DNA of 64,000 nt from Warburgia ugandensis (Eukaryota; Streptophyta; Magnoliopsida; Canellales; Canellaceae): NCBI GenBank assembly GCA_035236585.1, contig CP141132.1:45387880-45451879 (forward strand), in the 5' to 3' direction. The notes beneath the pieces were generated by a model, which was given only the letters and a program-made list of their open reading frames with translations, was not told where the DNA came from and did not search any database. Shown in pieces: positions 41,546-50,904 of this stretch. Position 1 is the first letter of the stretch. Every line of letters begins with the position of its first letter. A program made the position numbers and the translations under genes.

Positions 41546-42329
41546 TTATAAATAGCTGTCAACATTGTAGTTTTTCTTGTGAACTCTTCTTTTCATGGCT
41601 TCCATAACAGCATCCTCTCTGGACCTTATGCTTCTCTCCTTTTCCATTCCTGCTTTCCATTTTTATATTTTGGCTGATTATGTCATGAAAAACATTGTAA
41701 GTAAATCATAACTTCTTTTAAATGACAAATTCCTTTATTGTTACTAGCTATCTAACTCTCTTTGTTTTCATTTTGTAGATCATGTGGGTTTTCTCACTAC
41801 AGATTATGAAGTTCAAAAGTTTGTTAGATTGTCCTTATTTTGTGAAAATCATATGACTTCATTGAAAATGACAACTACTTCGCTCTCTAAGCCTCGCTAT
41901 TAAAGAAAAGGAGAACATCATGATTTGTGGTTCTCATCCAAAATTAGGGTTTGATGAAGAGTGGTAGTTATACCATCAACTTTTGGCCTAAAATTTGAAA
42001 CACACTCTTTCTCTCTCCATAGAATGGGTGTTGCCTAAATACTAGGCTAGATTTTGATGAAAAAGAGCATATTTTCTCTTTGATCTTATATTAATAAGAT
42101 CTAATAATATGAAACAATATATGTGTGGGTGGGTGGGTCGGTGGGTGTCTAACATTGGATGTAAGCTAAAAATTATTTGATTTTCTTGTTGCCATGCTTG
42201 TTTGTGTATATGTATTATATATGTTTGTGTTTGTAAAATTAGTTTCGTTGTGTATTTTTGCAAAGTTGTAATAAGAAAAAGTAAATAAATATATATTTAA
42301 TATGAAAATGTAAAAATTATTAATTACAT

Positions 42330-42500
42330 TTTTTGAAAACAACTTTAAAAGTATACACTTTTGAAGTCGTTTCCAAAAAAATGACTTTAAAAGTCCATAC
42401 TTTTAAAGTTGCTTCAAAAAAATGCTTTTCAAGTCATTTACTTAAAATGACTTTAAAAGTGTGAACTTTTGAAGTTGTTCTTTTGGAAACAACTTCAAAA
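42330..42500 (+). repeat. Internal block of CACTA subterminal words
   Basis: Alternating AACTTTAAAAGT, CACTTTTGAAGTCGTTT and AAATGACTTTAAAAGT words, the same as in the subterminal array but about 0.8 kb farther inside the element, just before the transposase. Confidence 0.7.
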
Positions 42501-42940
42501 TTACGTTTGTTTTAAAAATTATTTCGTTGACTTCCCCCTTACCTTCTCGCTCTGTGTTTTTTATTTGTACACAAAATCTCTTTTTCCCTACTCTAAACCA
42601 AATCCTACCTGTGAATTGTAACTACATTCACAAAATTGGGGTCAATATCAATTTTTGAGTGTTGGTTAGTATCTCTTTGCTTGGCTCATATGTATTATGC
42701 ATTATTTGAAGAATTTTTACAAGGTTGTGGATTAGAAAATTTTCTTTTGAAATTTAATTTCACTCAAGAATGTGTCTATCATATTTTGCTTTTTTTTCAT
42801 TGTTAATTGAAAATCTCTAAGAAATGTAGTTATTTTAAATACTTCTAAGGCATGTATATCTAATGTTTGGTAAAATGCATAACCTAATCTTTTCATGTCC
42901 TACAAGTCTCCACACAAATTTGCTTCGATTTCTTATGATA

Positions 42941-43096
42941 ATGGACAAACATGCTTGGCTGACTACAATAAGAACATCAAAAGAATATGAGGGTACAGAA
43001 AATTTCATAGAGTTTGCACTTAAGGCAAGTGTTGATTGTAATCGCATTCATTGTCCATGCTCAAAATGTAGAAACTTAAAAAGCTTGAAAATTTGA
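42941..43096 (+). pseudogene. TNP2 transposase N-terminus, truncated
   Basis: Starts MDKHAW and continues with RTSKEYE and a Cys/His patch CNRIHCPCSKCRNLK. This is the transposase-associated domain (PF13963-like) found at the start of plant TNP2 proteins. The start at 42941 is chosen because family members start MDK-W and the 26 codons upstream look unlike protein. It ends at a stop after about 52 residues, where a full protein has hundreds, so it is a fragment. The matching part of CACTA-1 is at 9904-9660. Confidence 0.75.
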
Positions 43097-43110
43097 TCGA
43101 TTAGATGCTC

Positions 43111-43947
43111 TAATTGAATGCTAAATTAGGGATATTTTGACTAAAATTGAACACTTAACACACACCCCCAACCAGCATTTTGCTATTCCTGAGCACAACA
43201 TGCGAAAAATATTTTTCAAAAATTGATAAAAGATGCCACTTTTGTAGGTACTCAAGATTGCATTTAGAGCATGCAACAAGCCCTCGAACCCCTAGGTTAC
43301 CCCTAGTGGATGAGTTATTCCTCATGAGGGTTTGCAGTGAATGTACCCACAAAATTTAATGAGGTTAAGTTCCCTATTTTAACTCAGAGAATCCTCATTC
43401 ATTAGCAATCTATTAGTTTTTCACAACTTAATGGAGAAGGTTTGACAATTTTACAACTCACACACATAATAATGACATTTTATTTGTGTTATTTCTCAAA
43501 GTGCGTGTGTGTGTGTATAGCCACATAAGTCTTGACTTCTAATTGGATATGCTTAAATTCCATTAGAAATATATCTTGACCTCAAATCCTCATATGTATA
43601 CTCTTAGAAATGAAATGCTCAGATAAGGGTTTAAACATATTTCTTCCATTATGTGATCGAATCTAACAAGCTAATGGTTCACATAAATCTTTTGAATGCT
43701 TATGAGACAAAAGAAAGTGATCTCTAAAAGTGGATGTTTCACCAAGAATAATAGGGGTCTTTTACCTTAATTCCTTCTTTTTTATCTCCTCTTTAAGACT
43801 ATGTTCCACCTAGATCAATAAGTCTTTAACTAGGACAAAATGTAGGCTTAGGACAGGTTTAGAAAAGAAGGGTATAAGGATTTCAAAGGTTCAAAATTGA
43901 GTAGAGGTCTACACTGAATATCTGTTAGAACAACTTTTCTTTTGGGT
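43111..43947. other. Unassigned sequence
   Basis: No recognisable gene or element end between the CACTA fragment and the next LTR. The minus-strand frame at 43155-43352 has no known relative. It contains a short (GT)n at about 43502-43517. Confidence 0.4.
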
Positions 43948-46051
43948 TGCAACAGCCCGAGGGCTCCATAGTAACGATATTGTACCGATCGACGCCGGGT
44001 TTTGTTCTCACCCTGAAGGGTAAAACGTGTCGTTACTGGAAGAGACATCTCGTCTCTCATCAACCATTCAGGAACGTTCTCTCGAGCAGTATGGGACTAA
44101 CTCTCAGCGCATCCTATCCCTGCGAGCACCTTGCATCGGTAGGTTCCTTGCTCTACAGGGACACACAGGGCATCCTGAGAATTATGACACATGGGCCCTA
44201 CGTGGACAAATCTGGTTCGCCCATTAAGGCACGACACTAAAAATGCTATTAAGGAGGTTATATAACTCCGATCAACGATTTGAAAGAACCATTGCGTTCG
44301 TAATGATGATGCAGACCTAATGAGACTATAAAATTTAGGATTAAAGGACTATTTTACATGACTATAGCCCAAAAACCATAGAAATCTCTTAGATCGACAA
44401 GATCAAAGATGATCAAAACTCATAGATTGATCCATTTGATATATTTGGAGGTCAATATACCTAGATTAACCATAAATTACATAAATTAACCATTAGAAAC
44501 CCCCAAATTAGAGATCTATAACCTATAGATAATGTATAAAGAATATGAAATAACACTTGGATTCGCATGTCCAAATAACATCCAGGACTTCACCAAGGTA
44601 CTATAGGACTCGCATGGAAGAAGAACATGAGCTAAGTGACAACAGTCGATGTAAGTAGCCTGATCCTACTAAGTTTTTAAATGCATTTCCAAATCTAATT
44701 GATTTATTTATTAAATCCTGATGACCATGTTTAGTATGCTTCTTTGAGATATGATATTCGCATAATGTGTATGCAGATTTTCCTTATGATCTTGAATGCA
44801 ATTACTTGCATTGAACTGATTTTATGAATGCATTGCTTTCATGTTTTGAAATGCATTGCATAAATTGCATGATTTATGATGATTACGATTTGGACTACAT
44901 ATATTTGTATTTTTTGGGCTAATGAGCCTGGTGGGCACTATGCTAGGTGGGTAGATCGCTGAATGAGGCAACCCACATAGGGAAACCTTAAGTTCCAAGT
45001 GGACAGATCACTGAATGAGGCAGCCTGTGGTAGGAACAAAACCTTGAGTTCCATGTGGGCAAATCACTGAATGAGGCAGCCTACGGTGGGAACAAAACAT
45101 TGAGTTCCAAGTGGGTAGATTGCCGAATGAGGAAACCTACGACGGGAACAAAACCTTGAGTCCCAAGTGGGCAGATCGCCAAATGAGGCAGCCTGCGGAG
45201 GAGCATAGTTGGCCCTATAATTTCACTTTTATCGACATGCATATAGCATTGAGATGGTCGTAAATGAGTACCTGTGATCAGTCGGCTTGATGTGTTCACC
45301 GAGAGATCATGTGCATGATACTTATAGTGGTGATAGCATCTGCTTTGAATGATGACTATTATGAGAGTTTCATGATTATTATATTTTACTCGTTGGTTTG
45401 ATACGTTGCCGAGATCTTATTACTTGGATCTATTGATTTCTATTACATGATTTTAGTCATATTTAGAAGACGTGATTTGTGTATGGATTTCATGGTTGAA
45501 ATTGCATCAATGAGCTTATGTTTTATGCACAAATATACATGATTACACATAAAGGAATCACTAATGTTTTCCATAGAAAGCTCCTTGAATTATGCATGCT
45601 GCATGACGAGTTTTCAAAATAGAAGTATCAGATCACCTACTGAGTATGAGGAATGCTCACCCAAATATATTATTTTTACAGATTATCTACACACACGCTT
45701 AAAAGAAGCATCAAAAAATATTAGTGCTACGATCAAGTGAATGAAGAGAAGACAAACATAAATGTAAGTATATGATCTGCCTTTTGGACATATATCTGTA
45801 CTTATTACAATTGGGCTGTTAGATGTGACTGGATAGACCTAGGAAATATTTATGGTTTTCTTCAATTTTCAAAATTTCCTTGTCCATCTTGAAAGGAAAT
45901 GACACTTAGGGTTTTCAAAATGAATTTAAAATAAAAGATTTTTTCTGCTGCATTGCTTAGTTTTTCTAAAAGTGTTTTCAAATTGGGATTGATCCCACCT
46001 TAGAAATTACTTTTACATTTAAAAATGCATGTGAAAACCTGGGTCATCACA
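43948..46051 (+). mobile_element. LTR related to family A, with a different 5' part
   Basis: From about 44300 onward it matches family A (GCAGACCTAATGAGACT, the GGGCTAATGAGC block, the hairpin block at 45641-45663, a terminus GGGTCATCACA at 46051). The first 350 bp (43948-44290) are GC-rich and unlike family A, starting TGCAACAGCCC, a known type of plant LTR start. No matching target duplication was seen at these edges, so the 5' edge is provisional. Probably a solo LTR or LTR fragment. Open frames 43947-44240 and 44027-44227 lie in the GC-rich part and are not recognised. Confidence 0.65.
44947..45200 (+). repeat. Tandem repeat, 56 bp x ~4.6
   Basis: Units begin GTGGGYAGATC at 44947, 44999, 45055, 45111 and 45167. 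Each continues with TGAATGAGGCAGCCT and GGAACAAAACCTTGAGTTCC. The first is 52 bp, the others 56 bp, and the last is partial. Unit-to-unit differences are mostly single transitions, so the array is fairly young. Confidence 0.95.
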
Positions 46052-46060
46052 GCATGTGTG

Positions 46061-46128
<68 letters not shown>

Positions 46129-46197
46129 ATTTCTCCTTCTCCTTCTTCTTCTTTCCTCTGTCTCTCCTTACTTTGGACGACAAAGCTGTCATGTGCA

Positions 46198-46251
<54 letters not shown>

Positions 46252-46439
46252 TTCTTCTTCCCTTTCTCCTTCTCCTCCTTCTTTCTTCTCTCTCACCTTG
46301 AGTCATGGTAGCATGGGTTGGGTGCGCAACTCCTCCCTCTCTCTCTTTCCTCCCTTCTTCTCTTTGGTTTTAATCAGGGAGAGGGAGGGCTTCCTTTGAT
46401 TTTCTTTTTTTATTGGGCTAGGGGGGTGAGCGTGGGGTT
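46052..46439 (+). repeat. Pyrimidine-rich block with two (CT)n microsatellites
   Basis: (CT)n at about 46065-46127 and 46203-46245, with TTCTCC/TTCTTC-rich text between and after. Overlapping open frames in all three plus frames read Ser/Leu/Phe low complexity and are by-products. Confidence 0.9.
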
Positions 46440-46459
46440 TAAGTCAAATGTAGTTTAAT

Positions 46460-47010
46460 ATAGAATGATTATTTGAAAACCATCCTATATTCATTTGAAT
46501 ATAGGACATTTTCCAAAAAACCATCTTATATTCAAATGTATATAGTACAATTTTCAAATAACCATCCTATATTCTAAGAATATAAGATGATTTTAAAAAA
46601 TCATCCTATATTGAAATGAATATAGGATGGATTTCAAAGTCATCCTATTTTTATGAATATAGGGTAGTTTTCCAAAATTGCCTTATATTATTTTTTTAAG
46701 GCTTTTTAAGACGGTTATGTTAAAACCATCTTATATTCTTGTAAATATAGGATAATTTAAAAAAACATATTATATTATAAAGTGTGTCATTTTTAATATG
46801 GGATGATTTTTTAAAAACTATATTATATTATAGTGATGGTATTAGAAGATAATTTTGGTGAACCTTCCTATATTACTAGTAAGCCTTTCTCACGAATCTA
46901 CCCACCTTAATTTTATTTCAATAACATAAGACAGTTTTGATTAAACTATCTTATATTTTACTACATAAAAGATGGTTTATGAATAACAGTCTTATATGAC
47001 ATTAAAATGT
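46460..47010 (-). repeat. CACTA-2 distal subterminal repeat array
   Basis: About fifteen copies of a word pairing AACCATCYTATATT with its inverse AATATAGGATGRTTTT, spaced ~40 bp, often as inverted pairs that could form hairpins. Confidence 0.75.
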
Positions 47011-47218
47011 GTGATTATTCACCTGACCTATGTGTTCTCTATAATAATAGTTTTTCCCTTTTCTCTGGATCTTGAAATTCTTTGTAACTTGTGAAAGGTA
47101 GAGGGTCTCCCATCCCTTATTTCCTTAATTTATAACCTATTATTAGCATGGTACTTGATGTATAACTTGATTAATTTAATTCATACATCAAATATTAAAA
47201 GTATTTTAATTTGACCCC

Positions 47219-49480
47219 TCATATATTTGATCCAACCCAAGCACCCTCCTCACCAGCATCACACACATAATCCATCTCATGTTTCTTGATTAGATCAATT
47301 GATGGCATTGTTGTAATGAGTGAAGGGTAATTAATTGCCATGTCACCTAGGTTGTCTTCATCATAAAAGTCCCTTGAAGAGGCTAATAAAATAGTTGACC
47401 ATCTCATATCATGTCCATAATAGACATAAAATACCTTTTTCATTTGAAATGCTAAAATAAACTTGTGTTCCACCTAATCGCACTTAAACACAATCACAAT
47501 TCTACAAGTGTAATCCAGTGCCCATATCTCATGCATAACCCTATAATGATTAAGCTAACACTACTACCTTATTGTGCTCTTCACTTATCATGGTCTTTTT
47601 TGTGAAAGCAATTACCATTGATGGCATAACCAGCATACTTTATTACTTTTGGTCAAGGTCCCATCGCCATATAGCCCAATAATTCATAAATACTATGACC
47701 TAGAACATATCATTGGTCTAAAACTTGTGTATAATATTACTTAATTGAGATGATTAATGTATAGTTTCATATGCTATTACAAATCAATTAAGTGAATGAA
47801 GCATTATTTCATTGAATTTAAAAACCTTTTGATGAAGCCAAGTGGTGAAGGAACGGCAATGCTTATCTCATAACAACTTTTGTGTCTTTGTATCTCTTAG
47901 ATACATCTCTTTTAGGAATTCCACATGCTCGCTATAATGATAAGATGAAAATTATATATAACATCCTAACATTAATACATTACCCTTCAACATATGTGTG
48001 TGTGTGTAGGAAAATGTGAAAGAAACCAAAGAAAGAGCTTCAATTACTTACTCTATGTATGGCTGAACTTCATCAACATTAATGTTTTGCAAGACATAAT
48101 GGTGTGCCTAGTCCCTTTCCTTATGATCAATGGTCAATACATGACCATTGGAGAAAGGTTCACCTACTTTTTTGGATCAACTAATCTACCTGAATGTTTC
48201 TTTCTTAGAATTCCAATAGCAATTACTCCTAATAAATACTTGGTGCAAAACCCAACACCCTCTTCTATAACGTAACATTTGGCGAGACACCCCTTCGATC
48301 AATTATGATTTTGTACATACCCTTTTAACACCTTCATGTACCTTTCAAATGGGTATATTCATTATAAATAAATAGGTCCACATAACATAACCTCATGAAT
48401 GAGGTGCATTGTTAAGTTTCCCATGATATTGAAGAAGGATGGTGGGAAGAATGTCTCAAGCTTGCATAAGGTTATTACTAGATGCTTTTAGATTTCTACT
48501 AATTTAGAAGTATCCACCACCTTCTTTCTTAAAGCATTAAAGTAGTATAATTTAGTAATAGATCCTCTAACTTTATTTAGTAGCACTGAATTGGGCAGGA
48601 GTTGTTGCATGAATGCTTGGTAATCGTGAGACTTAATACCTAACAGTTTCAGCTCTTCCATAGAGGCAATGTTTCTAAAGCTTGAAGAGTACCTGTTTGG
48701 GACTTTCATCTCTGACAGGGTTTTACATAGTATTCTTCTCTTCTCTCTTCCAAGTGTATAATTTTCTTTAGGCAAGTATGTTCCTCGGCTGCCCCTATCC
48801 TGTGGATGCAACCTTCTATTCAAACCCATTGTCATGAGATCCATTCAAGTTGCAAGTCCATCTTTTGTTTTTCATATAAAATTGAGCAAGGTACCAATCA
48901 AGCTTTCACATACATTCTTCTCAATGTACATGATGTCAATCACATGCTGCATGTGTAGGGATTTTCAATACACAATTTCAAAGAATATTGACTTTTTCTT
49001 ACAATAACTTTTAGAGTTGCTTTCATATGTATGTGAAGTTACCTTCTCCTTCTTCTTTCCCCATGGTACATTAAGGTTCTCAATCTCTTTCAATATTTTT
49101 CACCCAGTCAACTTCTTTGGAGGTGTCCTAGTCTCCATACTACTATTAAATTTTCTCTTTTTAAAATGGTATGGATGGTTCCTATGCAACCATCTTTGTG
49201 ACCTCTTTCTACCATGTTGAAGCTGTATGGCACACATTTGGTCACTACAAATAAGATAGACATTGTATCCCTTCACTATTCTTCCCACCACAAATGTTCT
49301 CTTAACTCACATACAATAACCTTTTTCAGGTTTCCACATCTCAAGCATGGACATCGCATCCAATTGCAATCATCACCTATCCTAAGTGCAAGCTCTATAA
49401 ACTTTTTTATTCCTCATATTTTCTTAATGATCTTTTTGCAATATATTTGTCCATTTTGTCCAAATGTTGATGTTTAGATG
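47219..49480 (-). pseudogene. TNP2-type transposase with internal deletion
   Basis: Minus strand, right to left. A Cys-rich transposase-associated patch lies at about 49400-49330, then directly KGYNVYLICSDQ and HGRKRSQRW…RNHPY at 49290-49100. MDLMTMGLNRRLHP, ELKLLGIKSHDYQAFMQQLLP (48844-48488) and DUF4218-like text follow, then DUF4216-like text (RWSTILLASSRDFYDEDNLGDMAINYP, 47473-47219). Compared with the CACTA-1 copy, about 1 kb between the N-terminal patch and the SDQ motif is missing, which removes the first half of the Transposase_21 domain. Frame interruptions add to this. It cannot encode a working transposase. Confidence 0.75.
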
Positions 49481-49889
49481 GGCATGAAGGCTTGCTATAC
49501 ATGAAAAGATTAATAACATTAGGTTATGTTTAACCAAATAATAATGTTTATAGAAAATTTAAATATAGTTATTAAATACATATATATCAGAGGACTCAAA
49601 TTTTCAACTCTAGGATTATTATAAGATAGAATGACATAAAAAAGTGACTAATCCATACATAGCAAGGAAAAGCTTTAGGAAATAAATTTTACACCCATAA
49701 GCATAAAATAAATTAAACATATGACAAAAACAAAGATGAATACATACCCAAATTGATATCAACTGAGAAAATAAAAGTTTGGGACAAAGTGTATGTAAAT
49801 CCAACTCAATCTTTAAGTTTTCTGTCAAAGGAACTAAGGGAAAAAATTACTAGTTGAACTTCATGTTGTACTAAAAAGAAAGTTTTAAA

Positions 49890-50151
49890 GGACAGTTATT
49901 CAAAACCATCATATAAAAATGACATTATAAGATGGTTTTTAGAAGACATCTTATAATAGATGTTTATAAGCTGGTTTCTAAAAACTAACTTATATTGTCA
50001 CACACAATATTAGATGGTTTCAGAAAACCATCTTATAAACATATTTTATAAGATTGTTTTATAAAACGATCTTAGAATGTCAAAATTTATAAGACAGTTT
50101 TGAGAAATTGTCTTGTTTTTGCGGTCTTATAAAACCCAAATTTTAATAGTG
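49890..50151 (-). repeat. CACTA-2 proximal subterminal repeats and terminus
   Basis: Words AACCATCTTATAA / TTATAAGATGGTTTT in both orientations, ending TTTTAATAGTG at 50151. Confidence 0.75.
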
Positions 50152-50640
50152 ATAGTAGGCAATCAAGTATAACTTTTATAGTATATCAAAATGAATCTTT
50201 GTGTGCTAAAAGAATAAAATTGATAGAGAGGATAACGAAAAATCAAATTGGGAATGGAAAGTAATTAATAGAATTAGTGTAAAAATGTAATTAAGATGTT
50301 AGGGAGAGAAAACAAATATGCAAGATGCCATTTCAAAGACTCCAAATAATGAAAGAATTCAAGAAGATTTTCTCTACACCTACTGGAAAAACCATTCTCG
50401 AAAGCCAAACATGGTCCAAAAATCATTGGAAGAAGCTCGCATTCTACTGCACAGAGCTAGTTAAGGGATGCCCATAAATCCCAAGGAGAACACAGTAGCA
50501 TTAGCAATTGAAACTCTATGTAGCTTTCAAAGCAAAACCAATATATGAAATCTACAAACAATCGATAACTAATTCTTTGAAGAACCTACATGAAATGCAA
50601 TTGTAAAACCCTTCCAAATGCTTGTAAGAAGAACACCCAA
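50152..50640. other. Unassigned sequence
   Basis: Spacer between CACTA-2 and the LINE. No open frame or element edge recognised; the last part may belong to the LINE 5' region. Confidence 0.4.
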
Positions 50641-50656
50641 CTAGGGTGTTCCCCAT

Positions 50657-50860
50657 AAGTGACGTGCTATATTGAATCATGGGTATAGGAAAAAATGGGA
50701 AAGGGTTGTTAGGGCATTCTCCTAGAAGTGATGCTCTACATCAAATCTCGGATATAGTAAAAAATGGGCAAGGGCTGCTAGAGCATCCCCTCGGAAGTGA
50801 CACACTGCATTAGAACCCAAGTACAGTGAAAAGTGGGCATGCGTTCATGCCATGGAGGTC
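50657..50860 (+). repeat. LINE 5' tandem monomers, 69 bp x 3
   Basis: Units start AAGTGAYR at 50657, 50726 and 50795, each with GGGTATAGKAAAAAATGGG-like and GGGCATTC/GAGCATCC parts. The last unit runs into TGGGCATGCGTTCATGCC. Monomeric 5' regions can act as internal promoters in LINEs; that role is inferred. Confidence 0.75.
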
Positions 50861-50904
50861 GAGAAGTGTAAGGGTAAATACGATATCTCAAGAGCATAAG
50901 ATTC

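Larger units (their letters stand above)
40986..43110 (+). mobile_element. CACTA transposon, 5' half (CACTA-3)
   Basis: Begins CACTATTACATATGAGG at 40986, matching the CACTA-1 terminus, then an array of AAAGTCATTTA-type subterminal repeats to about 41545. The leader (41580-42140) matches the CACTA-1 leader, and the N-terminus of a TNP2 transposase (42941-43096) follows. A second block of the subterminal words at 42330-42500 has no counterpart in CACTA-1. The element stops soon after 43096 and no right end was found. Inserted into the gypsy reverse transcriptase. Confidence 0.8.
46440..50151 (-). mobile_element. CACTA transposon, deletion derivative (CACTA-2)
   Basis: Reverse-oriented. Its 5' end is at 50151 (minus strand CACTATTAAAATTTGGG), followed inward by subterminal words of the AACCATCTTATAA type (49890-50120) and a decayed TNP2 (47219-49480). 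At the other side, 46460-47010 holds a large array of AACCATCYTATATT words. There is only ~200 bp between that array and the transposase end, so the PF03004-type second gene is missing. The left terminus was not found. The subterminal words differ from CACTA-1/-3, so the family is distinct though the transposase is related. Confidence 0.75.
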
